A stretch of 64,000 nucleotides of DNA from NCBI GenBank assembly GCA_030544235.1, contig CM060484.1, forward strand, positions 19,836,031-19,900,030, in the 5' to 3' direction. Position 1 is the stretch's first letter. Each line of letters opens with the position of its first letter. Position numbers and translations under genes: made by a program. Positions 47,227 to 58,235 of the stretch are shown piece after piece. The stretch is from Lepturacanthus savala (lineage: Eukaryota > Chordata > Actinopteri > Scombriformes > Trichiuridae). The notes below the pieces were generated by a model. It saw nothing but the letters and a program-made list of their open reading frames with translations, had not been told where the DNA came from and made no database searches.

Positions 47227-47480
47227 TTAAAGGATAAGTTCACAATGTTCTGAGTCTGTCTTAAAACAAAATGAAGGAAGTTTTTGTTTTATCCTATAAT
47301 AACTCATTGCTTTCATTCTGACCATTTAAAGATCTCTTCTTAATGCACTTTCAATGTAACATCTGTGCAAAGATACATTCCAAAGTTTATCTGAGGTTTA
47401 TGAAGAAGCTTCAGCTACAAATAAAGGGGATATCTCCCAAAGTTAAGAGTCTTTTTTAGTATAAAACTCCTTCTTTATGT
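47227..47480 (+). repeat. 'TTAAAGGATAAGTTCACAAT' repeat, copy 1
   Basis: Opens TTAAAGGATAAGTTCACAAT and continues CTGTCTTAAAACAAAATGAA. The related copy at 57750-58080 shares CTTAAAACAACAGTCAGGAG-type start, the TTAATGCACTTTCAATGTAA / CATAATGTAGATG block and AAGTTTATCTGAGGTTTATGA / CGTTTATTTGAAGTTAATAT. I recall relatives in other fishes. Class not assigned. Confidence 0.55.
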
Positions 47481-48549
47481 TCCCCCGTTGAGCTGCAGTG
47501 AGGATAGTAACAGAAAGAGGGAATTTTTATATTAAAAAAACAAAGATATTCTCCTCAGTTTGCTGAAACCTCATATTAGATCAACTTTGCAATACTTTTG
47601 CACACGAAATGAGGCCTGTAGATTCTGTCCCCTGTGTCTCACATTTATCTGAAGGATCTTTAAATGGACAGAAGGAAGAGCAGAGGTGTCTCACAGACTC
47701 CGAGGTGCGTGTGTCATTGAATAAACAGTCTTTAAGTCCTACTCCGGGTGTGGCTACCACCACACACCTCCGAGCCAGAACCAATAAGACACCAAGACTT
47801 CTTTTTCAAACAAACTGCATCAGTCGTGCACATATATTTCCAATGTATTTGTTGCTTTTTGAGAGAGCGAGTGCTTCAGAGGAGAAGAGAATGGGTTTTG
47901 TCTAACGGCTTTGTGTCGGTTGAGTTCATTCCTGTGGCGTCCGCTGGGTCATCAAGGTAAATGAAAAGTTCTGCTTCCAGCTGAACACATTCATTACAAA
48001 GCGCCACAACTCCCACTGCGAGATTTATGTGTTTGATTTTGGTGGAGCCGTCGGTGAACTGCTCCCCCAAGCACCATCAGAGGAGCAAAAGACATGCCAC
48101 CCTCGGAGCTGTCACTCCGAGCGACTGCCACCCAAATATTTACGTTCTACCCGATCAGCTGGAGGTTTTTTCCCTGATCACGCATGCGTATCTGTGTTTG
48201 TGTGTGAAGGGTGTGTGTCCTGCGCCTGTATGACCGAGCCGCCTCGACTGGCTGGAGTGAATTATGGAAAGGGAGGAGGCCAATGAGATCACTGAGCCTC
48301 CTCTTTCTTTCACAGGCTGTTACGCTCTCTGCTCTCCGGTGATTATGGCTTTGCTCCCCCACAGTTGTTTGGGGTTAAGGTGGGCGTGTGGTGAGGGACG
48401 AGCTGTAAACCCCAGCTGGCGGCTGAGGGAGAGCAGCTAGTGGACGATGAATGACTGCCGGGAGGCTGCAGATAGGTTAATGTGAATGTTGATTTAAAAC
48501 ACGATGGTTAGATGTTGTTACAGATTCTACTTTAGAAGATGAGTAGATG

Positions 48550-48770
48550 TACACCACCGTTCAAAAGTTTGGGGTCACTTAGAAATTTCCTTATTTTTTA
48601 AAGAAAAGCACTGTTATTTCAATGAAGATAACTTTAAACTAATCAGAAATACACTCTATACACTGCTAATGTGGTAAATGACTATTCTAGCTGCAAATGT
48701 CTGGTTTTTGGTGCAATATCTACATAGGTTTATAGAGGCCCATTTCCAGCAACTACCAGTGTTCTAATGG
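48550..48770 (+). mobile_element. Family A MITE, left half only
   Basis: TACACCACCGTTCAAAAGTTTG to CAGTGTTCTAATGG, then an abrupt change to AACCAAACCATTATCT. The same break and the same following bases occur, inverted, at 34184-34203. Confidence 0.85.
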
Positions 48771-48915
48771 AACCAAACCATTATCTTTCCCTAAACCTAA
48801 CTACTGTTAGTCACGCAGATGATAATGGGGAGCCCATAGCAACCACCACCATAGCAACAATAGAAACCTGAAAATTTCTTGGCAGCTAACTAACATATCT
48901 AACAATTTATAGATG
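48771..48915 (+). repeat. Spacer unit shared with 53096-53224, copy 1
   Basis: CCATTATCTTTCCCTAAACC, GAGCCCATAGCAACCACCAC, CATAGCAACAATAGAAACCTG and TAACATATCTAACAATTTA occur in the same order at 53096-53224, each followed directly by a family A MITE. Confidence 0.85.
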
Positions 48916-49470
48916 TACACTACCGTTCAAAAGTTTGGGGTCACTTAGAAATTTCCTTAATTTGAAAGAAAAGCACTGTTTTTTTTTAGTGAAGATAACT
49001 TTAAACTAATCAGAAATACACTCTATACATTTGCTAATGTGATAAACAACGATTCGAGCTTCAAATGTCTGGTTTTTGGTGCAATATCCTAACCCTAGAG
49101 GCCCATTTCCAGCAACTATCACTCCAGGGTTCTAATGGTACAATGTGTTTGCTCATTGCGTCAGAAAGCTAATGGATGATTAGAAAACCCTTGTGCAATC
49201 ATGTTAGCACAGCTGAAAACAGTTTAGCTGGTTATAGAAGCTATAAAACTGACCTTCCTTTGACAAAAGCAAAGTTCGAAAGAAAAAAATGATTATTTGA
49301 AATACAAGTCATTATTTCTAAACTTGTCAATGTAATTGTAATCTTGTAACTAAACTATTTAATCTTGACTATATTTTCTATTCATTTTACATGGTGGTAA
49401 ATAAAAGTGTGACTCTTCATGGAAAACACAGTGTTGTCTGGATGACCCCAAACGTTTGAACAATAGTGTG
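48916..49470 (+). mobile_element. Family A MITE, near-complete
   Basis: TACACTACCGTTCAAAAGTT to ATGACCCCAAACGTTTGAAC then AATAGTGTG, about 555 bp with every family block. Same orientation as the half copy just before it, with which it forms a direct tandem around the spacer. Confidence 0.88.
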
Positions 49471-49528
49471 GTTTTCAGTGATATAATGATTTATTATTTA
49501 TTAGATGGAATTGAGTTTGGATGTTAAA

Positions 49529-49760
49529 GGAATATTCCACCAAAAAGATTTTTTTAAAGATTCTCTCACTGACCAAGGCTCTATAATTAATTTTTAATAT
49601 CAGTTTGGCTGGCACCGAAGCTGTCGTCATGATGTTGTAACACATTCTCCTGTTGCCTCGGATGTTTTTTCTCTTGTTTGCAGTTGTTGACTCCAAAGAG
49701 CTTCTTTGTCCCCTGAGTGTGACACTTCCACTTCTCAATCAGGACACAGCATTGTGTCGT
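49529..49760 (-). repeat. Repeat sharing interior with the 33.6 kb element
   Basis: Read on the minus strand, GCAAACAAGAGAAAAAACATCC, GAGGCAACAGGAGAATGTG and GACAGCTTCGGTGCCAGCC match 33640-33722. This copy keeps an extra piece of about 30 bases (GGACAAAGAAGCTCTTTGGA) missing at 33.6 kb. On the plus strand it begins TTAAAGGAATATTCCACCAAAA, which looks like a terminus. Confidence 0.7.
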
Positions 49761-49844
49761 GGGGTCCAGATGTTTCCTTTGTTTAAATAGCCAGTCAATG
49801 GGATTTTATAGGTAATAGAAATTTAATTCAATATAACTCAATAG

Positions 49845-49968
49845 TTGATATTTTTTTGGTTTTCTTTAGTTTTCTAAAGAATAAACTGAATATCTGAAGG
49901 TTGTTGAGATGATACAAGACATTTTGTACCAAATGACAAAGTGATTAATCAAGGAAATAGTCAGACAG
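49845..49968 (+). repeat. hAT-type fragment
   Basis: GGTTTTCTTTAGTTTTCTAAAG, AATAAACTGAATATCTGAAGG and GACATTTTGTACC follow hAT family order. Confidence 0.5.
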
Positions 49969-51286
49969 TCAGAGGCATGGTAATATTGCAGTAATATTAC
50001 ATCCCTTTTATTCACTAACCGGTTTAGAGTCTGGGACACACGCCGTCTGAAGGTAATGAAAGTAGGGGAAATAAACTGCAGAGTCTCCTCATTGTGGAGA
50101 GGATGAGGATGTGGAGGAGGAAGAGGAAAAGGGGGGTGAGCGGAGCTTCAAACAGCTGAGGAGGCGGCAGAGTTTCCTTCATGCCGCTCGGACCTGAAGG
50201 CCGATAACCCTTTACTCATTTCTGCCGCCGGAAAGCGATAAGACAGAGCGGGTCTGACATCCAGCGTGGATCAATCGGCCGCTTTGCACGGGACACGGAA
50301 GGAGCATCTTTAACGGTCTTTCCATGAGGCCTGCGGATGATATCACCCTCGCGAATACACACCACCAGCACTACCACACCGACTCTTCTACTAATCATTA
50401 TTTCCACGATGCGTGCCGACCCTCTGGTAATGAGAAAACTGGAGCCAGACGGCAGATGTTTGGGGAAGTGATTGACCTCAGATGGGAAGATTGTGATGCC
50501 GTTGCCAGAGATGGTCGTCATTGCGCTGGTGTGGCTCCAAACCCCCATTAACCTAATCTTCACATACGCTGATGTCACTTGTACTTTTTTGCTCTTTGCT
50601 CTCTTGTCCCCCCGCGACACACTTCTCCTCAAACCCTCGGATGCCTTGAAGCTGACGCACGGTCACAGCTCGGGTGGTTTTTCAGAATGCAGGTGAAGGT
50701 AAACCTATAGCTTTTCTTGATCTGATGGCTAAAACAGACGCTCTTCTGCTGTCCACCAGTCAGACGACCTGTAAGTGAATTCTCCTCGTCGTCATTCATG
50801 TCAAACCGGGCCGAAAAGCATTTAGAGAGAAGACAGAAAACAAAACTTGGCCGTAAAACTGTCTCCAGCTCTGGCTGCTGATTCTTTAACTGTCTGCCGT
50901 AAACTCTCCCCCAGAGCTGTGAGTCACACCAGGCTTCATCCAACATTCGACCGTTGACCATGAGTCACCTCCAGGCTGGAAGTGAGGGAACAGGAAACAC
51001 TTTCCTCTTGCAGGAAGTTTACAGTATGCTGCTTAAATTCCTTAAAGGGGAAATTACCGTGTGATGACAGTCCTGACATGAGAAGTGAGATTCGTTTATT
51101 AGCGTTTACAGTGGAGCAGCTGTTTCATAAGGTGTCAGACACATTGCAAACATGCAGTGTTAAGAGAACCTGTACAGTTGTTTTTAAAGGGCAGAATTCA
51201 CATGTAGCGTTTTATGAGCAATTAATCATTGCTACTTCAACTTAGATCATGTACACGTATTCTATTTACAAGACATATGTGTACTT

Positions 51287-51548
51287 ACATTTACTTAAAA
51301 AGTTTGTGGTCACTTAGAGATTTCCTTATTTTTGAAAGAAAAGCACTGTTTTTTTCAATGAAGATAACTTTACACTAATCACAATCTACATAGGTCTATA
51401 GAGGCTCATTTCCAACTATCACTCCAGTGTTCTAATGGTACAATGTGTTTGCTCATTGCATCAGAAAACCCTTGTGCTATTATTATAGGTGATAAATAAA
51501 AGTGTGACTTTTCATGGAAAACACAAACCTTTGAACGTGTAGTGTATG
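51287..51548 (+). mobile_element. Family A MITE with internal deletions
   Basis: AAAAAGTTTGTGGTCACTTAG to AACACAAACCTTTGAACGTG and TAGTGTATG. Several internal blocks are missing (for example CTATTCTAGCTGCAAATGTC), leaving about 260 bp. Confidence 0.8.
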
Positions 51549-53095
51549 TGCACACATGTGACCCGACAGTTAAATTTACACATTTACATTATTAGAAATG
51601 CTAAAAATAAAAATAAGAGTTGCACCATAAAATGAAATCCAGCTGTCTAAGCTCAGCCAGTGAGAAGAGGTTAAAGGTTTGTGTTATTCACAGTTACTAT
51701 TTTCCATCGAACCAAAAAACACACACAAAAAAGTTAAATTTGCACCTACAATAAAGCTCCCAGTCAAATATTCTACTTACGGGTGACAGGCTAAATAAAA
51801 GGATAAGGACTATAAAGTCATAAAAGGCAACCGTGATTTAATCTCCCTGCTCTCGACAGAGTTTTCTCTTTGCCCTCTCGCTGTCTCTCTTCTGCTTTTC
51901 TTTCTTGGAAAGTAGAAAAGGGGGGCGGAGGAGGAGGGGGAGTTCGTTGGGAGGAGAGACCAGACCTGCTGTGCTGTGTTAACAGGGAGCAGAGGTTAGA
52001 TAGGACGGGGGGAGGGGTGTACCTATCAGACATGGATTGATGGTGGAGAATTGACAGTTTGCAAGTTAACAGAGACAAGAGCCAGTGCAGAGGGAATACT
52101 GAGGCTTGAAGGGTGGAGTGCAGCGGGATATTAGGTTAGAAGGTCCAGTCTGTGTGTGCGTGCGTGTGTGCGTGTGTGTGAGGGGGGGTGGGGGGGTCTT
52201 TTGAGAGGAGGGGCGGGGTTGGGAATTAAAACCATACCTTCAATCCATCACTGGAGCCGGCCTGGACGTCAGGGCAATGCAACAACATGTGGAAAGAATT
52301 TATGACCTAGTTTTCATTTCCTTGTTTAATACGATATTTGGGTGCTTTACGAGAGAAAGAATGGGAGGAGAAAGAAAAGGAAGCGAGGGGGAGATTAGGA
52401 GAGAATGAAGAGAGGGAAAGTCAGCTTCACCTCCGTGCTTTGTTTCTTATGAACAACGTCGGGAGGAGAAAACAGTCGGACTGAAAGCTCCCTCCCCGGT
52501 TCATTTATTATCTGTAATTTTATTATTGCGAATGCTGATTGGTGGCAGGCGGGCTGACTGATCCATGAGAGGAAGTCCAGAGGAAAGGATGGAAACCTCA
52601 TGACTTTCAATTACTGAAGGTTGTTTATAGATGGTTATGTAGGATCCGATTATGTGCGTCTGTGCTGAGGGAGCAGGGAGAGTATTTAGGTGTCGGGGCT
52701 GGAAGTGGGTCACGGTTCCACAGGAAGTCACCCCGTCCTTCCAGTGAGACGTAGCGCCGGGAAAACCCCCTTCGGCTACTTTTTCCTGTTGTTCTCTTGC
52801 TCTCTGCGCCGCGCTGACCTGACCAGGTTGAGGTTTCCAGTGTCAAGATTCAGGCTCGGGTTCCTCCTTCCTGCCGCCGCACTGGAGGTCTCGCTGTGAT
52901 TATCTTCAGTCGGCTGTCGTCAGGAAATCATTTCCGCCCGGTGTCGTGTTTTTTTTTGGGGGGGGACGCTCAGACATAACTGGACGGCGCTTTGGGAGGA
53001 AATGTTAGAGGGTCGGGTGGTGCTGGGATGAAAAGATGGCAAAAACATTTTTAATGTCATGTCAGGACATTTTTTTATTGCATTTTAACCCAAAA

Positions 53096-53224
53096 CATTA
53101 TCTTTCCCTAAACAACTGTAAGTCACACAGATGCAGGGAGCCCATAGCAACCACCACCATAGCAACAATGGAAACCTGAACATTTTTTCGTAGCTGACTA
53201 ACATAACTAAACAATTTACAGATG
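53096..53224 (+). repeat. Spacer unit shared with 48771-48915, copy 2
   Basis: Same block order as copy 1 with small deletions (TAAACAACTGTAAGTCACAC instead of the longer form). It starts within CATTATCTTTCCC, so the shared segment begins inside, not at, the MITE break of copy 1. Confidence 0.85.
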
Positions 53225-53511
53225 TACACTACCATTCAAAGAAGATTTTTCAATGAATTATGACTAATCAGAAATACACTCTATACACTGCTAATGTGGT
53301 AAATGACTATTCTAGCTGCAAATGTCTGGTTTTTGGTGCAATATCTACATAGGTGTATAGAGGCCCATTTCCAGCAACTATCACTCCAGTGTTCTAATGG
53401 TACAATGTGTTTGCTCATTGTGTCAGAAGGCTAATGGATGATTAGAAAACCTTTGTGCAATCATGTTAGCACATTGTCTGGGTGACCCCAACCTTTTGAA
53501 CGGTAGTGCAT
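53225..53511 (+). mobile_element. Family A MITE with deletions near both ends
   Basis: TACACTACCATTCAAAGAAGA then internal blocks from CTATACACTGCTAATGTGG to GCAATCATGTTAGCACA, then directly GACCCCAACCTTTTGAACGG and TAGTGCATG. It lies about 200 bases before the last lhfpl2 coding exon. Confidence 0.85.
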
Positions 53512-53711
53512 GCATTTAGTGAATGCATGCATCCTACTTGCATGAAGATTTTTAAAATAAAATGCTAATTTCTCAGTATAAAGGAAAATGCATTTTAATG
53601 TAAGAAGAAGTGTTTTGAACATATTGTAAGTTCTACAGCCTGAAACAAGCAGAGTTATTAGAGTTTCTGAACATCCTTCTCTCTGTTTGCTTTTTTTTTT
53701 TAATATCTCAG

Positions 53712-53968
53712 GTCTGTTTCTGATCCTGGGTCTGATGCTGTACCCTGCTGGCTGGGGTTCAGACAAGGTCCAGCTGTACTGCGGCCCCGACGCCGCCCCG
53801 TACCGGGCCGGGCTCTGCTCCATGGGCTGGGCCTTCTACACCGCCATGGGCGGCACCGTGCTCACCTTCATCTGCGCCGTCTTCTCCGCGCAGGCCGAGA
53901 TCGCCACGTCCAGCGACAAGGTCCAAGAGGAGATCGAGGAGGGCAAGAGCCTGATATGCCTCCTCTGA
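53712..53968 (+). CDS. lhfpl2: LHFPL2, coding exon 2 of 2 (residues 140-224)
   Basis: Completes Gly140 and continues LFLILGLMLYPAGWG (rest of TM3), a second extracellular loop with Cys163 and Cys175, TM4 at about 178-199 (GWAFYTAMGGTVLTFICAVF) and a cytoplasmic tail. The tail SAQAEIATSSDKVQEEIEEG ending ICLL is almost the same as the mammalian protein I recall and points to LHFPL2 and not another LHFPL. TGA at 53966-53968. The exon is GC-rich at third codon positions, unlike the intron. Confidence 0.97.
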
Positions 53969-54563
53969 GCCTCAGATACTTTATGCCGAAAACAGAAGAA
54001 GAGAAGAAGAGAATGAGAGAGAGAGAGATACAGGCCAATAATGACCAACACCTGCCTTGTTTTTCCTCATGAGGCCGGCCTGTGAAAGAGGCGCCTGCAT
54101 TGTTTACCACTAAGACTGAATCTTATTTTTGTCCCTGTCTTGTGTTTATGTGGGAGAAATCTACAAGTGCCAAGTTTTTTTCTCAGTGTGTGTCCTTGTC
54201 TTTCTGCCACTAGAGGTGCTGTGTCTGTTATTGTATTCATGTAACACATGTGGCCGCCCTGTGAGGCTTCGTCTGTCACCACATGTCCTGTAAATAAGTG
54301 TGATTATATATATATTGTACATAGTTATGATCGCAGATTGATGGTCAGCTTGATCCAGGCTGGGCTGATGATGTCACTCTTGCCTTAAAAGAAAGAAGAA
54401 AAAAACAAAAAACACTGGTGTTTCTGTCGCCAGACCATGACCAGCAAACCTGGATCCTTTTTTTTTTTTTATCTGTTTGCCACGTGTGAGTATTAACTCA
54501 ACAAGGGAACCACTACTCAGTCAGAATAAACTACTCACAGAATAAACAGCCTCAGAACCGAGT
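53969..54563 (+). other. lhfpl2 3'UTR (proximal)
   Basis: Runs from the stop codon to just past two poly(A) signals. It holds a GAGA-rich patch (54000-54030), an AT tract (54305-54316) and a T run (54459-54470). A longer form ending after AATAAA at 55192-55197 is possible. Confidence 0.7.
54525..54546 (+). terminator. lhfpl2 poly(A) signals
   Basis: AATAAA at 54525-54530 and again at 54541-54546, followed by GT-rich GAGTGGGTGTCC, the expected downstream element. Cleavage is expected near 54560. Confidence 0.7.
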
Positions 54564-55654
54564 GGGTGTCCTTTAAAGCTTGCAGAATGTACTGTCATTT
54601 GAATGATTCATGTGTTTGCAAACCCTTGAAAATGTAACTTCACGAGCTCTGTGGTGCATTTTTTGTTGTTGTTTAACATGTAGTGAGCTTAATCCTAGCC
54701 TGAAGCTGAAAGATGACCTGTGAAGGGTCCTCTGCCCGGGACCTCGTTCAGCAGACATCCTGTAATCTGTGCACAAAAGACATGGACTGAAAGATGAGGT
54801 ATATGAAGTATTGCTGTTATTAGTAACGTCTGGTTTCAGGGAGTGGAAGTCTGTGGAGTCATAGATAGTGTCCCTATCTATTCCCCGATATGTTTCTGCC
54901 AAACGAATAAAAAGAGAAGGGAAAAAATAAGGTTTGGTTTCAGGTTTTTTTTTTTTATATATCCAGTGAAAAACCTCAGTGTGGACGCGGAGGAGGGAGG
55001 AGATGCAGCAAGTGGAGCAGCCAGCTTGGTGCTGAGACCTCGGTTTGGCCCTTGAGGTGGGGGTGGGTACGTTTTCCAGCCAGCGGGTGATCAGTTTTTC
55101 CACTGATGCAGAACTGAACTCAGCGTGTGTGTGTGTGTGTGTGCGCGTGTGTGTTTCTCTCTCTGTGTGTGCTTCATATTATAAAATTAACAATAAATTT
55201 GCCACCTTTAGCCTCTGTTTGATTTGCTATTACCCATGCTATTACCTATGTGCGTTTGTGTGTGATCACAAGAGTTTCTCCTCAGATGTTCCTCTCTCCA
55301 TGTGGACTACAGAGAAGCCTCTGGCACAACCCTGTGGCTCCCTTCCTCCACCAGCGCACTCAAAACTAAACACAGCGCTTGATGACTTCCAGATTAGGCA
55401 CATGACAAATCGTGCAATCTGAAGAGTGCAGCAGAGATTCAGGCCGGTTTCTGTTAGCGTATCCCTTCGTAGAACAAGTCAGCGAAGAATGAGGATTTTA
55501 GGTTCTTCCCGCACTTGGCAGAGAACGAATATCACAGATGGTGATGAATAACTATCACATCCCTGCTGAGAGACAGTAACATAGACTAAAAACTGAAAAT
55601 AAGACTGAAATCTAAAAGGAAATCTATAATGCAGCAGTGCATTAATGATAAGTG

Positions 55655-55815
55655 GTGAGGAAGTCTGCAGAAGCTTTACTTAAATAAAATTACCAACACA
55701 GCAATGTAAAAATACTCTATTTCAAATCATATTACAATATTACAATTAATCCTGTTACATAAATATTATGAGCTTCATCTACTTATAGTATTGCAGGAAA
55801 AGTACATAAAAATAC
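55655..55815 (+). repeat. Fragment related to 4950-5125
   Basis: CTTTACTTAAATAAAATTACC, CAGCAATGTAAAAATACTC and GTATTGCAGGAAAAGTACAT resemble a dispersed repeat I recall from fishes. Weak match. Confidence 0.35.
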
Positions 55816-57039
55816 AGAACTCCATGTGTCAATTTATTTTTGGAGTGTAATAAAAAATAAGAACAATCTTTCAGTATATTGTATATAGTAATTAGTTCTT
55901 TAGCCTTATGGTTACCATGGGGCCATAGTTTAGAAATATTATGGTGATCAATGGAGAAAAACAATTTATCTTTTGGATTTGTGTCATGGATGCATATATG
56001 CTTGTCTATTTACAATATTGATTTTCAATTAAAAAAAATAAATAAATAAAAAAAACCCCTGCACATTGTAAAAGAAAAAAGTATGACTTAAAAACAGGAA
56101 TACTAGGTTGTAACTAGTATGTGTTTTGATCATTTGCTGAGGTAAGTTACCATGGAAGCGGGTGATTTACGGCAGTTCTGGTTATAAGTTTAGCATTATG
56201 AGAGCTGCAAACAAACTCATCTGTGCTCAACTAGCTACAATTCTTTGTTATAACCCTTAGCCGCTCGTTAGGTTCTTCATGAAAACAGTGATTTGTAGCT
56301 GTATAGTTAATTAGTTGGTTAGTTGCTAACCTGCGTGTGCACAGCAGGTAGAAGAGTAGCGCGGGGCAAAGCTACGAGGAGAAACAAAAGGAGAGAGGAG
56401 GTGATTATCAAAGTTGCAGACCTCAGCTTTAAAGTATTGCAGTAACCTGGCACTGGTTCTGTGTACACATGTGATATCGAAGGTTAAGTTGATTCTGTGC
56501 TACAGTTACAGTTAAGTTATCTAAATGTTAGGAGAGATGTGGTGAAGGTTACGGCAATATACGTATTAACAGTTCTATAATATGTATATCATTCATATCA
56601 TATCCGATTTATTCCTGTCTGTGTGTCCATCAAACCTTGTGGTACAGTGAGAAATAGTCATGTATGAAATGTGTTATTTGTGATAAATGTTCAATAATCC
56701 TCTTAGAGTTAAATGACTCCAGTAAAGAATGTGTATCACATACTTTCTGTCACTTTTATATCTGTTATTGGTAGCCAAGATTTTCTGGAGCAGACTATAA
56801 AGGTCAGCTTGTTTTTGACCTTTAAACTACCATGGGATCATTCCATTTCTTCCAGCATTGCAAATTGAGAGGTTGTTATTCCTCCTCTGTGCCCCCCTTC
56901 CTGCTGGCAGTGAGTTAGGTCTGCAGCCAGTTTCCTCTTGTGAGAGTGTTGCTCAGCTTTATTTCACACAGGTCTGTTGGAGCAGAGACTGATGACTCAG
57001 CCCTTCACCTGATTACTGATTCATCATCTTGTGTCATTT

Positions 57040-57215
57040 TTTTAAGGAAAGTTTTCCAAATTCCTGGGTTCCACCTACTTAAATGTGAATATTTCTTGGT
57101 TTCTTTAGTGCTCTGTGATTGTAAACTGAAGTTCTTTGAGGAAAATATATTTGAGGGAGTTATTATGGACATTTTATAGACAATACAACTAATTGATTGA
57201 GAAAATATATATGTA
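57040..57215 (+). repeat. hAT-type fragment
   Basis: GGGTTCCACCTACTTAAATG, TTCTTGGTTTCTTTAGTGCTC, GATTGTAAACTGAAG and ACATTTTATAGACAATACAAC follow hAT family order. Confidence 0.6.
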
Positions 57216-57749
57216 TATAGTATCCTATCCTCATCAATACAAATTATACTGTGACTTCCACAACAGAAAGATTTCCTAAACAACAAAATCTCTCTGCTAT
57301 CGAGTCCTCAAGATCTGGTATTGTAGTAAAAAAAAAGTCTTCTTACTTTGAAGAATCGTTAAACAAGACTGAATACTTTATGATCATAAAAAAATGGCAC
57401 TTAAATCTGCCATAACTTAACCTAGACACTAATGTAAAAGACATCTGTCAGCTGTTACAGATCTAAAACAAACTGCTGAATGACTTAAAAGACACGAACA
57501 AACTAAACAGATTGAAAACATGCAGGACTGTAAAGTGTTTGCCCTCTGAACAACGCTGTTGTAGAAAAACACTGCTGCATCTATGAACTTAACAGCTGTA
57601 TGATGAGTGGTTAAATAAACTAAATGTGGGTCATATTTACATTAAAGTGGTTGAGAATGGATGAATTTAAGTTTTTTGATCACTACTGACCTCCTCTGGT
57701 TAACAGCTGCTGGTGCAGGCAAACTAAATATAATGTGATGATCACCCAA

Positions 57750-58080
57750 ATGTTTTAAGTGCGTCTTAAAACAACAGTCAGGAGCCAAAATGAACATTGA
57801 AACATGTTGTTCTTGCTGTAATCATTCCACTTTCTGTTCATACTCACCATTAAGACTTCCTACTTCATAATGTAGATGATGGGAGACAAAATCCACAAAT
57901 CTGCACAAACATGTATTAAACGTTTATTTGAAGTTAATATAAAACTCCAAATGAGTCAAATTAAGTCATTATATTTCAAGGTTAGACTCTTAATTCCTCT
58001 TTTTGTTACTATACTTCCACCACAGTTCAACAGGGAAATGCTGACAGGGAAATCTTTAACTACAGACTGTAAAAGTGGAA
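57750..58080 (+). repeat. 'TTAAAACAACAGTCAGGAGC' repeat, copy 2
   Basis: Related to 47227-47480; this copy is less decayed in its first part. It ends close to the predicted scamp1 cleavage site. Confidence 0.55.
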
Positions 58081-58229
58081 GCTATGCACTTTATTGTTTT
58101 ACTATATTTAAGTTTGCCCCGGGACTGATTTAAAAGCACATGAAGTCTCAGCTGGATGTTTAACCACACAGAGAACAGATATAACTTTAGAGGAAAAGAG
58201 GAACCATGAAACACATACAGAAGAAGAAT

Positions 58230-58235
58230 TTTATT
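58230..58235 (-). terminator. Candidate scamp1 poly(A) signal
   Basis: TTTATT on the + strand is AATAAA on the - strand, followed on the - strand by sequence leading to CTTCTGTATGTG, giving cleavage near 58205-58215. It is the best-placed signal I noticed downstream of the stop, giving a 3'UTR of about 3.2 kb. Nearer variant signals were not excluded. Confidence 0.5.

Larger units (their letters stand above)
46939..53711 (+). other. lhfpl2 intron between the coding exons, repeat-rich
   Basis: Donor GTGAGA at 46939 and acceptor TTTTTAATATCTCAG ending at 53711. The intron carries five family A MITE pieces, two copies of a linked spacer, a relative of the interior of the 33.6 kb element, and a fragment of the hAT family. 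Unique-looking stretches are 47.6-48.5 kb, 49.97-51.29 kb (GC-richer at 50.1-50.7 kb) and 51.55-53.09 kb, where GC-rich and G-run sequence (52158-52215, 52957-52966) and a purine-rich patch (52340-52420) occur. No additional exon was recognised. Confidence 0.85.
54564..58204. other. Intergenic region between convergent genes
   Basis: No coding exon recognised. Contents: (GT)n 55125-55147, a possible distal AATAAA at 55192, a TACTTAAAT-type repeat fragment at 55655-55815, an A-rich run near 56028-56055, a hAT-type fragment at 57040-57215 and a dispersed repeat at 57750-58080. Confidence 0.6.

Noticed and set aside
50216..50632. 138-codon minus strand open frame in the lhfpl2 intron
   Set aside because: No recognisable domain, no splice context and no homologue that I know; treated as chance in a GC-richer patch.
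54207..54220. Second CTCF-like motif CCACTAGAGGTGCT
   Set aside because: It departs from the consensus in the core GGC part; too weak to annotate as a site.
54573..55103. 176-codon minus strand open frame after lhfpl2
   Set aside because: The translation is low-complexity and unlike any known protein, and it falls in a region that looks like 3'UTR or intergenic DNA.
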